The notes beneath the pieces are model-generated. The model was not told where the DNA came from, did not search any database, and saw nothing but the letters and a program-made list of their open reading frames with translations. Both the position numbers and the translations under genes were made by a program. From contig ML769642.1 of NCBI GenBank assembly GCA_009733575.1, positions 1 through 64,000 on the forward strand: DNA of 64,000 bases, given 5' to 3'. Shown here piece by piece: positions 33,001-43,238 of the stretch (positions within the stretch are counted from its first letter, which is position 1; every line of letters starts with the position of its first letter). The stretch comes from Gymnopus androsaceus JB14. Taxonomy: Eukaryota; Basidiomycota; Agaricomycetes; Agaricales; Omphalotaceae.

Positions 33001-33550
33001 CCAAAAGTGCAAAAAAAATCCACTTGAATGAAATACTCATTGATTTACCAGCTTTTGTGTGGAAAATTGCTTAGGAGTGAAATTTTGAGTGGAAAATGAT
33101 CATTTAGTCAAGCTACCTAATTTAATGAAAATATACTTATTGATTGAGTTTTCCAGTTACAATTGAAAAAAAGACTGATATATCAGTTACACTGGCAGCC
33201 GAAACGGATGGCCCCAGCAACCTACTGGATGACAGGGTTAACCTTAAGGCCCTAATTAATGCCTGCCGCCTCAGGGCTTCTCTGGACCTTAGATTAATTT
33301 CAAGCTAAGGTCAAGTTAAGGGTTTAAGTACAAAAATGATTTTTTTCTTGGTCTACTGCACACAAATACCGGTGCCTTCCCAAACCCTTCTTTAGCACTA
33401 ATATTCTCATATACAAGGTTCCTTCACTTTGTTAGGTAGCTTGACTGAATGATCATTTTTCACTCAAAGTTTCACTAGCGATTTTTCACACAAAAGTTGG
33501 TAAATCAAGTGGTACATATTTCATTCGAGCGGATTTCTTTGTACTTTTGG
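33001..33550. mobile_element. ~550-bp MITE
   Basis: Inverted ends start CCAAAAGTGCAAA on the left and, read inward from the right, CCAAAAGTACAAAG. The arms pair for about 115 bp (33001-33117 and 33440-33550), sharing TTGATTTACCAxCTTTTGTGTG and AATGATCATTyAGTCAAGCT. The centre is non-coding. A clear target-site duplication was not found. Confidence 0.8.
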
Positions 33551-33822
33551 ACTTGGGCACGAAACACAGAGACGTTTCAACAATGTGGAAATATCATACA
33601 TTGGGGTTTGTTTTTAGAAGCATCTCCTCGCGAAAAGAAGCCGTCAATATCGGAGGTTCAAGCTCGAGTAGGTTCGTTGAGTCGGTATCAATTATTCCAA
33701 TTTTCCAGCTCTAAATCCAATCATGTAACTATTTTTCGAGTAAACGCAGCCTAACCGTATAATCATGTATTAATGCGAACAAATTCTCTTTATTTATAAC
33801 AAGTCTTCCACTGGTGTACTTA

Positions 33823-35561
33823 TTACAACTCACTGTGTGCGGCAGACTCATAAACAGTACCCTTTTCCGGTTCATCCTGAGGAAGCTTGAACCCTCCCTT
33901 CCATAATTGACCCAACACATTGTCTGAATCATAGATTCCCTTGACCTTCTTCATCCTCAGAAGATCTTCCTTGCTTACCGAACGAGTGTACACAGATTGT
34001 TCGTCATTGGCATAGTTGAGATAGACAAACTTGTTGAAAATCCCCCGCTGACGAGCAAGATCTTCACCCCAAGCCCCCAGTTTGCTCGTAGCTTGGCTCA
34101 TGACGTTGTCGTTGGCACCATCTTTCCACGAAATAAGGAAACACACAACTGAAATAGTACCAGGATTAGAAACATCTGCGATACACAGCGTAGATGACTT
34201 ACCAGCGAGGTCATCGTCCGACTCCAATAATACATTTCGGAATGGGTTTCCTCCAGTCTCGGAGCTTGCGGTAAGGAACCCTTTAGTGATAGGCTGGAAG
34301 GCCAAGTCCCAATGCATTCCAGATACATATTCAAGCTCGTCGAAGATTTTCTTCGCCTGTGAGAACACGTCCCAGATGAATGGAGCATCGAGCTTGACAG
34401 TGAAGGTGAACCATCTGTTGCGCTTCTTGTCAGCAAAATCCGAAGACTGAAGATCGTCAACGAGATTGAGCAAAGAAGTGACTCTCGTAGAATCGTCGAT
34501 GGATGTGGTGGTGGACAGAGGTGAGCTTGGAACGGAGTCAAGGGAGGCATGCCAAATGGTAGCTATCTCGTCAACATTTCCCTTTCGCCACCTTCCTAGA
34601 ATTAGTGCCTGCAGCTCTTCTCTCGTAGCGGCTTCACTCCGAGCAAACGAAATCCAGCGATCAAGAAGACGTGGTGTTTCCTCGGCAGTAATAGGATAGG
34701 TACGAATCCCACCCCAGACATCCTTCAAGGGATAGGTCAACGCGTCTATACGCGTCACTATGCCAAAGTTCGTGCTTCCCAACTTCAGAGCCCAGAACAG
34801 ATCCGAATGGGAGTTTGCGTTCGCATTTACGATCGCACCATCGGCTAGAACCACTTCGTAGTTGACGATATTGTCGGAACCAAAGCCGTGTTTGAATGAG
34901 AGCAAACTTATCCCACCACCTGTAGTATCAATATTTCAGCAGAAGTTGGATAACCGATAATAACCCAAAAAAAGTCACCTAAGAAGTATCCAGCAACTCC
35001 CACTTCTGGCATGCGGCCACCCACAGTGGTTAGATTGTGCTGCTCCATAGCAGCGTAGACGCTACTCCACTTTGGAACCAGGTCCAAGGTGTACTATACC
35101 CTTCTGCTCGTCCACGTCTATCTCATTCAAATGGGCCAGGTCCAGTGTAACTCCTCCTACTACGTTGGAGCCTGTCCAAGTCATGTGGCCCCCGGAGCGT
35201 ACAGCGAATGGACATGAGTGCTTTGCCACAGTCGTCATAATGAGAGAGACTTCGGAAGATGTGCCAGGAGATACACGACAGGAGGGTTGCATCTCGGCGT
35301 GTTGGAGGATGAAGTAGCTCTGTTGCTGACGCTCATATTCAACTGACCCCGGGAGATGGACGAGGGATGGAAGGGTCTCCGAAAGCGCAGCACACTGCGC
35401 ACATAAAAGTCAAGATTATCGATCCTAAGTATTGTCGTTTGACTCACACATAGGCTAACGGCCTCCTTGTCCGTAGTAAGGCTCAATGGCGTTTGAGTCT
35501 GAGAGGCCTCTGCAAGAGCTGCGATGAGAGGGATAAGCAATGAGTGAATTTTGGACTTCAT
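33823..35561 (-). CDS. BBE-like FAD-dependent oxidase, with one frameshift
   Basis: The signal peptide (MKSKIHSLLIPLIAALAEAS) is followed, after an intron, by the FAD-binding PCMH domain. RSGGHMTWTG contains the His that carries FAD 8-alpha-covalently in this family. After a further intron, GYFLGGGISLLSFKHGFGSD replaces the usual GxACD loop, so the second (Cys) flavin bond is absent. A substrate domain follows, and the C-terminus has FVYLNYANDEQSVY and DSDNVLGQLWKGGFK, typical of the BBE tail. In PGSK|WSSVYAAM the frame slips by one base (an extra A in AAA, near 35070-35074), creating a TAG four codons later. The gene is otherwise clean, so this may be a very young pseudogene or a read error. 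Secreted oxidation of an alcohol or similar group is the likely role. Confidence 0.8.
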
Positions 35562-36511
35562 CTCGATAACAGCGCTCGTTGATATCTGAACTCAATTACA
35601 GGTACCAAGGGCCTTTTAAACTTTTCAGTGTCGACTGCTCCAATATGTACTCAGCAATCATAGCAACTTTGCGGAGAGGCCTGTTCGCCGCAACGATTTT
35701 GAGAGATAGCCAGAAATTTTACAAGCGGTTGGAGAGCGGCCAGATGAACCAGTTCGAACGAACGCGCTTGATGGCTCGACCGAGTTTCCCCGAGGGTACA
35801 TAAGTATACGGTGTTCGGTGATAATCTCCGGATCCGTTATTAATGATTCGAGTCCGACCCTTCAATTGTGCAGATCCTATGCAGATTTCAGAGACCCTAA
35901 AGTTACTAGATGACCAATGTGAAATGAGTAAGAAGATACACCGAGACCGAGCCCCATGGGGACTCGGAATGAATTTAACGAGGACGCAACAGAATAGATG
36001 CAATCGTTATATTCAAAGGTACGTCCTTCGCAACGTGTTTCAACATGATCATGACTCAAAGCCACCGCTCCGTATAAGTCCTACCTCGGACGGCCAAGAT
36101 AATTTCTAGTAAGATACGCTAAGGACGCAAGCGCCATATCACGTGACAGCTCAAGCTGATATTGAGCCAGCAACAAATTTTTTCAAAAAGGCCACAGTAA
36201 GGTTATGCAGAATCTTGAGGCTTTCCGACGTATAAATATCAAAGGGTTTGTGAGTTTTTGAGAAAGCCTTAGCAAAAATACTTCGAATAAAGATCATGTG
36301 ATATAGGCCTTGTGTCTTAGCGTATCTTACCTTTGGTGTGGTCCATGTCTATAGTTAGCTCAAAGTACAAACTCGAACTGGCAGACAAATGCTAAGAGAC
36401 ATTCTTGTCATTCAAATAAAGCTACACATTGTCTACATAATTTCGGATAAAGCCCTATAGCCTTTAAGTTCTTCACTTTCTTCGGTGACTCATTCTTCCA
36501 GAATAAGTTCT
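35562..36511. other. no recognisable gene
   Basis: Intergenic DNA between the BBE-like gene and the 3' end of the next P450. Several short ORFs without domain features. Confidence 0.45.
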
Positions 36512-38549
36512 TTACTGGCGTTTGGTGAAAATCAAAGTGGCACGTGGGTCGGGGAAGATAGCTCTGTTGAACTGAACCGTCTTCGGGCTGGCCTTCACAC
36601 CGGAAGGGAAAGACAAGTCGTAGTTGAGCAGAATGTGGCCAATAATGATTTTCAACAAGTACTATTGAGGTGTTTAATCATCAGTGTTTTTATAGAGGGA
36701 TAGTATGCTTACACTCGCAAAGAAACGACCTGGGCAAGCATGACGACCTGGAGACCGCTTATAAGTATTGATAGCATCGGCACACCAAGGCATAAACTCA
36801 CCGGTCCCAAATACGAGTGCCTTCGAATGGTCACAAGTCAGTTTAAATATGCTGCGTCAGGATACAGCGACTTACATGCCCGTCAGCAGCAACGAAAGTA
36901 TGTTTGGGATCAGTGACCGTTCGCGCCTCCTTCTCACGTAACCTGTAGAACCGAAGCAGGTCGCATTTATCAGGATCCTCGTAGTATCCCTTGTCGAAAT
37001 GGACTGGTTGATGATCTATCACGACCGTGGATCCACGAGGGATGTAGGTTCCATCACCGAGACTGAGGTCCTCCAGAGCAATACGGTGGGATCCCACTGT
37101 AACACGATTTCAAGGCGCCAGTCAGTGATACAAGCTCTCGTAAAATTCACTGGTAAAAACATACCATGTGCGAGTCCGAAGACACGCCCTACTTCCGTGA
37201 GAGCACTATCGATCCTGCCAAACCTAAGGAGGGCTTTCTTGGTCCAGCCACCTTCTTGTTGGAGTGCCTGTATGACTTCTGCTCGCATGGCGCCAATTTC
37301 GGCCTCCGGGAGTGTAGCGATTTCGAAGAGAGTGCGGCTCAGCATAACAGAGCTACGCAAACATGATCATAGTATGATCAAGTCTGACCAAGGTGTATAG
37401 CAAAGGAGGACTTACGAAGTATGGGTCGAGGCGAAGTTGAGGAAGAGAACACGTTTTGAGACTTCCTCGACGGTTTTGACAGACGCTGGGTTGCGGATGA
37501 GGGCATGGACCATAGATTTCTATTATTATCATCAGCGTCACTCTGTGAACAATGTAACGTCCACGTACATCCTCGTTGGCGATTTCTGACTCGTCAATGC
37601 AGGCTTTAACATATGGACGCAAACCCTTGAGTGGTTCACGTCTACCACCGGCGAAGAAGAATATATACGATAGAATCCTTGTGGAAAGGGGTCAGGATAT
37701 TGTCAACACGAATGCCAGGCTTGAACGTACGGTCTCAAAGCAGGCGGAGTGATACGTAGGTAGCCCGCATGCTTGCTCATGTTTCGAATGAATCTTGACA
37801 TCACTTGAAGGTATTCTGGGCTTCTGCACAACTGCTCGCCTACGATAACGCGGTTGGTCACCCGGGCAATCAAATTATTGAGTACATAGACGATGGGGAG
37901 CTCAATGAGACCTGCGCGGGGTCGTTTAGTCGAAACCTAAATCGTAAAGTTCTCGGAACCTACCTGTACCCTGCTTAGTTTCGAACAGATCATCGACAGA
38001 AAGCTGAGTCTCTTCTAGCAGCGGAGCAATGTAGCTTTCCATGGAACGATTAGCTGATGTGCGCAGCACGTTTACAAGAGCCGTTCTATCGGTGACATCT
38101 AGGGTATACTTCTGAAGGAGCACTGCGGTGAAAGCATTCATTTGATCGAACTGGAGGCCCGAGAATCAGTTTCATTCGAATTGTGGATACCGATTTTGCT
38201 TACCAGTTTGTCGGAGTCAGACTTGATAGACTCAACAAAATCATTTCCCAAGACAAAGAAGATTCCAGACTGGTAGACGATGAGCTCAGGTTAATAAAAT
38301 GCACTGTGGACTGCCACTCCTCACAAAGGTACGGATAACAAATGGACGACCTCCCCATCTCATTCGCCCTTCCTCCAGAACCCCCTTCATATCAGCACGA
38401 CAACGAATGGCTTCGTTGAGGTAGCCTAATATTCCAGGCTCCCCAAGACATTCGATTCCGCCCGAGTAGGAGGTTGCTTGATACAAGCGATAGTAGAGGG
38501 CAGCCAAAAAAGCTACAATAGCTACGGCTAAAGCAGGGAGAGAAAGCAT
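36512..38549 (-). CDS. cytochrome P450, ent-kaurene-oxidase-like group
   Basis: Starts MLSLPALAVAIVAFLAALYY, a membrane anchor. Exons include 38325-38549 and 38204-38284, then a large exon beginning near 38150 (FDQMNAFTAVLL). Later pieces read RNMSKHAGYL, VLFLNFASTHTS (I-helix, acid/alcohol pair replaced by ASTHT as in the CYP512/CYP503-like group), DSALTEVGRVFGL (ExxR = EVGR), ALEDLSLGDGTYIPRGS and, after an intron, FGTGRHACPGRFFAS (haem Cys). The last exon reads KIIIGHILLNYDLSF.. to TAA at 36512-36514. It differs clearly from the two other P450s here. By family it is an ER membrane monooxygenase often linked to terpenoids; the substrate here is unknown. No break was found, though not every junction was checked. 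Confidence 0.82.
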
Positions 38550-39081
38550 TTTGAAGGAGAGTTTTCACAATTCGAAATCATCTCAGACCTTTAAGAACTG
38601 AAGGAAAAGAACCAGTGGTGTTGTCATTGGAAATTTGGCGCATACAGATATGGGAATTATCGCATTGAATTCCCCTGGAAGTTCGCTAAACTTTGTACCG
38701 ATAGCGTATACAATGACCGGAACAGCATCAAGTTTTGAGATACTTTCCGAGACACTCCACTGTAGTAGACTCTAATCCTTGCGGCGAACCAAAGAATCCG
38801 GTGAACCAAGATTAGATGTATGCGGCCAGCGGCACCGTCATTCACAGAACAAGAATGTTATACATTCGCGATGCAACGGTGTGATGTGGTTCAAATGCCG
38901 TCAGGAAAGCAAAGGATGGTAGCGGTGGACTGAAAGCAAACGGTACAGATCACGTGGAAAACTCGCTCTAATATTCTCCATCACCGGCAAAATTTGGATA
39001 TGCGGTGAGTATGGTCAGAGCTACGTATGCTCTAAACCTGCGCTATAAGGAGCCTCATTCAAACCATTTGTTTGCTGACTT
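38550..39081. promoter_or_regulatory. shared divergent promoter, two P450s
   Basis: 532 bp between divergent start codons. TATAAGG at 39044-39050 serves the plus-strand P450, about 32 bp before its ATG. No operator motif can be named with confidence. Confidence 0.5.
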
Positions 39082-41241
39082 ATGGCAATGGCTTCCATAG
39101 AACCTATCACCACCATCGGAAAAGCTCTCGCTTTCACCACCCTGCTCTATGTTTCCTATCAGATAATTGGCCGATCGCGCAAGCGTTATCCTCCTGGGCC
39201 CCGAGGGTTACCTTTACTTGGCAATCTTTTTGACTTACCAAAACGCGAGGAATGGGTGGCATACAAGGAAATGTCTCGCAAGTATAGTAAGTAAGGACAA
39301 AAGACGTAACGGTCAATTTACCTCACTATCACAGACTCGGATCTCATATACCTTGATGTGCTCGGAACGTCAATCGTAGTTGTCAACTCCTTAGAGGTTG
39401 CGCAAGATTTGTTCGACAAACGTTCCTCCATCTACTCTGATAGGTCCTCTATGTCTTCCCTTCTTGACCTCATTGCGCTGACGATCCAACAGGCCACGTA
39501 TGCCAATGTTAAATGAGCTGTAAGGTCATTGAACTTTTCGTTTTTTCCTATCGTTCAAACTTTTTTCAGTATCGGATTCGACTGGCACTTTGCCTTCATG
39601 CCCTATGGAGAGCCATGGAGAGGTTCGTCTTCTCATTGATACTCTGTATTATCGATACTGACAAGATTTTAGAACGTCGCAGACTTTTTCACAAAGAATT
39701 CACACCGCCCGCCACGTTACTTCACCGTCCTCGTGAACTCGAAGCTACCCGAAAAGCTCTTGTAAAGTTTTTGGACAATCCTGATGGCGATTACCTTTCG
39801 AAATTTCGCTAGTAAGCCGTTTCACCTTACCATCACTGGACTGTACTGATACGTGCAACTCGTAGCTTATCGTCAACTATCATTCTCGGTACCGCATATG
39901 GTATTGACGTCCAAAATAACAATGACCCCTACGTAAACGTATCTGAGAGAGCTGTGTACGCTATCACTCAGGCTGGGAACATACCTTCCTACTTGGTCGA
40001 TCAGATTCCTGCCCTTAAGTATATCCCAGAGTGGTTTCCCGGAGGAGGGTTCAAAAAGCAGGCTAGGGAATGGCGAGAATATGCCAATGACACTCCTACT
40101 CTTCCGCTGAAGTTTGTCAAGGACTCCCTAGTAAGCTTGATACTTTCTGCGTCCACATGCCACTGATTCTCTTCCAAGGCGGATGGTACTGCAAGATCCT
40201 CCATTGCATCTCGATTAATCAGTGGCATGGACGAAGAGGGCAACCGGACTCCTGAGAACGAGGCACTGTTGCGAGACGTCTTGGGTTCTATATACGTAGG
40301 TGTGTGAACCCACAGTTCCTCTCCTCATAGGGGTTCTCATTGAGCTTTAATGTCTTTGTAGCTGGAAGTGATACGGTGAGCTCCGTTCTACGCCTTCGTG
40401 CTCCAGTTTTGATTTTGATCGCTTTCTTCAGACCACTGCAGTTCTCGAAAACTTTGTACTTGCCATGGTGAAGAATCCCGATATGTTGAAGAAAGGTCAA
40501 AGAGCAGTAGATGCGGTCACTGGTCCTAATCGACTTCCCGATTTTTCTGATCAAAATAGCATACCGTATGTCGACGCGCTCTTGAAAGAATCCCTTAGAT
40601 GGAGGCCAATTACGCCATTGGGTCAGTCATCCATATCACAATCCTACCGAGTTGATTCTAACTCCGGTGCATACACAATAGCTGCACCTCATCGTCTCAT
40701 GACAGACGATGAATACCAAGGATATCATATTCCTAGAGGCTCCATCGTTGTAGGAAATTCCTGGTTAGTCTTCTTCCATTCTCATTCGAAACAGGTTGAC
40801 CTACATTGACCAGGGCAATGCTACATGATGAAGTCCTTTACGGACCCGACACTCATCTTTTCAACCCTGAACGTTTCCTCACTTCTGATGGCAAAATCGA
40901 TTCTGAAGTCAAGCATCCCGAGATGCTTTTCGGATTCTCAAGGCGTCAATGCCCCGGAATGGACATGGCGGAATCATCCATCTGGATGACGATTGCCTCC
41001 ATGCTCGCCTGTTTTGATATTCTTAAAGCTGTGGATGATGCTGGACGTCCTATTGAGCCTGTCGAGGAATACAGTTCTGGTATGGTGTGGTGAGTGCCCT
41101 ATCGTCTTAAATTCGAATTTAGAAGAGTTCGCTAAACGGTTCTTAATTAGTCGCCCGCGACTTTTCAGATGTTCCATTCAGCCTCGATCTCCTCGCGTGG
41201 AGACTTTGATTCGGGAGGGTTTGCAGCATGAAACTTTCTGA
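39082..41241 (+). CDS. cytochrome P450 monooxygenase (12 exons)
   Basis: Exons: 39082-39286, 39335-39443, 39493-39519, 39570-39622, 39673-39811, 39866-40130, 40179-40299, 40362-40375, 40432-40621, 40682-40763, 40814-41089 and 41151-41241. They sum to 1572 nt, 523 residues, with all GT-AG junctions. An anchor is followed by KRYPPGPRGLPLLG. The I-helix motif AGSDTT is coded mostly by a 14-nt micro-exon, as in the P450 at 17910. ExxR is ESLR. The haem loop is FGFSRRQCPG, with Cys at about 448. The start is ATGGCAATGGC; a second Met two codons on is possible. It is a likely paralogue of the P450 at 17910 and diverges from the P450 at 36512. The substrate is unknown. Confidence 0.93.
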
Positions 41242-41594
41242 CTTCACCTAGTAGATCAGCATGTACCTATTCCAATTCTCTTTTTCGATTGAATCAAATC
41301 AGCCATTGAAGAATCTGAGCTACTATCGTCGACGCTACCCGCCAGTGAGATAGTCATGCCGTATTAGTTGCGGCTTTCCGTCTTTTAGATCTGTAGTCTG
41401 TCAACACAGATAGATTGTCACGATTGCGTACAACACTACAGTTTGTTTTGGGCGCAAAGTCACGCACCGCAAGGATAACGACTTAGTCACCCAGTTATCC
41501 TTGCGCGCACCGCAGACATTTGAGTTAGTGCGGCGCTCTTCAATGATAGTATTTAAATAAACCGAGCCGAAGATGCGCCCAGAGGATCGCCGTT
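41242..41594. other. intergenic, no gene seen
   Basis: Between the P450 and the esterase. GCGCAAAGTCACGCACCGCAAGGATAAC and a partial inverted copy (GGTTATCCTTGCGCGCACCGCA-like) stand close together at 41450-41515, a possible small fold-back; pieces are quoted only as landmarks. Confidence 0.4.
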
Positions 41595-43238
41595 ATGTCT
41601 CTACAACAACTCACACCTCGAGAACGTTGGCAAATATGGGTAAAACTAGCCATGACTGCGTGAGTGATGTTTTGTGTACACGATACCATAGTCTTACCTA
41701 TTATCATCTAGCTTCGGTCATGCTTTGCGGCGGCCTCAGTTTCCCTCTACAGAATAAACCATTCAAACGAGCAATCTTTGATGCAAGTGTACGGTTTCTT
41801 ACATCGGACCTTTCCATTCCCCAGTCGCAGTCCTTCAGTAAGGCTGGAGTGACGGTTTACCAGGAGTGGGCCAAGGAGATGGGATTCAAAAGTGAGATTG
41901 ACGAGCTCGGGGAGGAGGCTCAGCTGCTCTGGGTTGGCCCCAAAAGTGCCGATCGAATAGTGCTCTACATTCCAGGTGGGTTAGGCAATATTGTATTGCA
42001 TACGGATGTTGATACCATCCTCTACTTCAAGGCGGAGGATACGTGAGCCCATCCATCAGCAAATGGGGAAAAACTTGCGAGCTTTCGGCGCTTGCGGTAG
42101 CTTTTCTACTTGCACGCAAGCTCGCAAGTAAATTTTGATAATAATTGAGGCTCGTTTGCAATAAATTGTACTAGAAATAATAAATATTGGTATAAGAATC
42201 AGTTGTCCTCTTTATTGAAAGCAAGTGAATGGTATGTATGGAAGAATAAGCGTTGTGTGCAGAAAAAGATGTGGCGCGTGTGGAAAAATCCGACACTTGC
42301 GGAAAAACGGGTTGACTTGCGAGGTTGCGGACTTTCGGCTTTTTGGGTTGTGCAAGCTTGTACAACCAGCCGCAAGTGCCGAAAGTTTTCCCCCTTTTCC
42401 TGATGTCACCGACTACATGATTCGCTTCTTCCACCGAATTCAGCAAGAAACCGAAACGAAAATCAAGGGAAAAGAGGTTGCAGTCGTCATTCTTAATTAT
42501 TGTTCGTGTACGGTTTGGATGAAATCTATTATTTGACTAACCCCCTTCGCAGCTCAATACCCAAAGGTATTTCCAACACAACTGATCCAAATTGTTTCCG
42601 CCATCAATCACCTCTTCTCAACGGGTGTGAAAGCTTCCAATCTAAGCCTCATTGCAGACTCTGCCGGCGCCAATATCGTTCTTCAACTTCTCTCCCATAC
42701 GCTTCATTCTATCCCACAGGTCCCTCATTCCCTTCTCTCCACGGATGGTTTGAACTCCCTTCGAGGAATCTGCTTAATGTCACCTTGGGTCAGTCTCAAC
42801 GAAGCGACCCCTTCGCATTTCCAGAATGATACCCATGACATCCTGGCTTCAAAGGTAATTGCTTACCATACATAGAGACTCGATTTGTATGTTGACCCAA
42901 TCGCGAATTCTCAGACTTTTCTTTACTGGGGATCGGCCTACGTGGCCAAGGTTCCTACGAGTTGGCGCCAATACGTCAAAGTCAACTGCGCACCCGAGAA
43001 TTGGTTCAACGACATCGACAAGTTGGTCAATCGGGTGCTCATAACGGTTGGAGGAAGCGAGGTCCTTCTAGACGATGCGGTCAGCCTGAGGGAGCAACTA
43101 GTCCGAGTGCATCCAGAGGTTCATATAGATATACAAGCTGGTGGTCTACATGATGATCCTATCTTGGATAGCGGCGCGAATGTGAAGACACTGGGACGCG
43201 TTGCACAGCTGGTGATTGCTTGGTTGGCCGCCGAGTGA
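41595..43238 (+). pseudogene. HSL-type alpha/beta hydrolase broken by a MITE
   Basis: Starts MSLQQLTPRERWQIWVKLAM. Later pieces: NKPFKRAIFDASVRFLT, WAKEMGFKSEIDELGEEAQL, the oxyanion GGGY after an intron (IPGGGYVSPSISK), the nucleophile elbow LIADSAGANIV (D-S-A-G with the first Gly as Ala), the acid region VGGSEVLLDD and the His region GGLHDDPIL, ending ..VIAWLAAE stop. The exon coding GGGYVSPSISK is interrupted by the element at 42065-42394, which brings an in-frame TGA. A one-base shift near 41725 also seems needed to join FGHAL to the next block. Intact relatives are cytosolic carboxyl-esterases. Splicing out the insert cannot be fully excluded. Confidence 0.75.
42065..42394. mobile_element. 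330-bp MITE inside an esterase exon
   Basis: Ends pair as GGGGAAAAACTT..CTTTCGGCGCTTGCGG on the left and GGGGGAAAACTTTCGGCACTTGCGG read inward from the right. The interior has further copies of CTTGCGAG and TTCGGC. The esterase reading frame is clear on both sides. The target duplication is not resolved. Confidence 0.8.
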
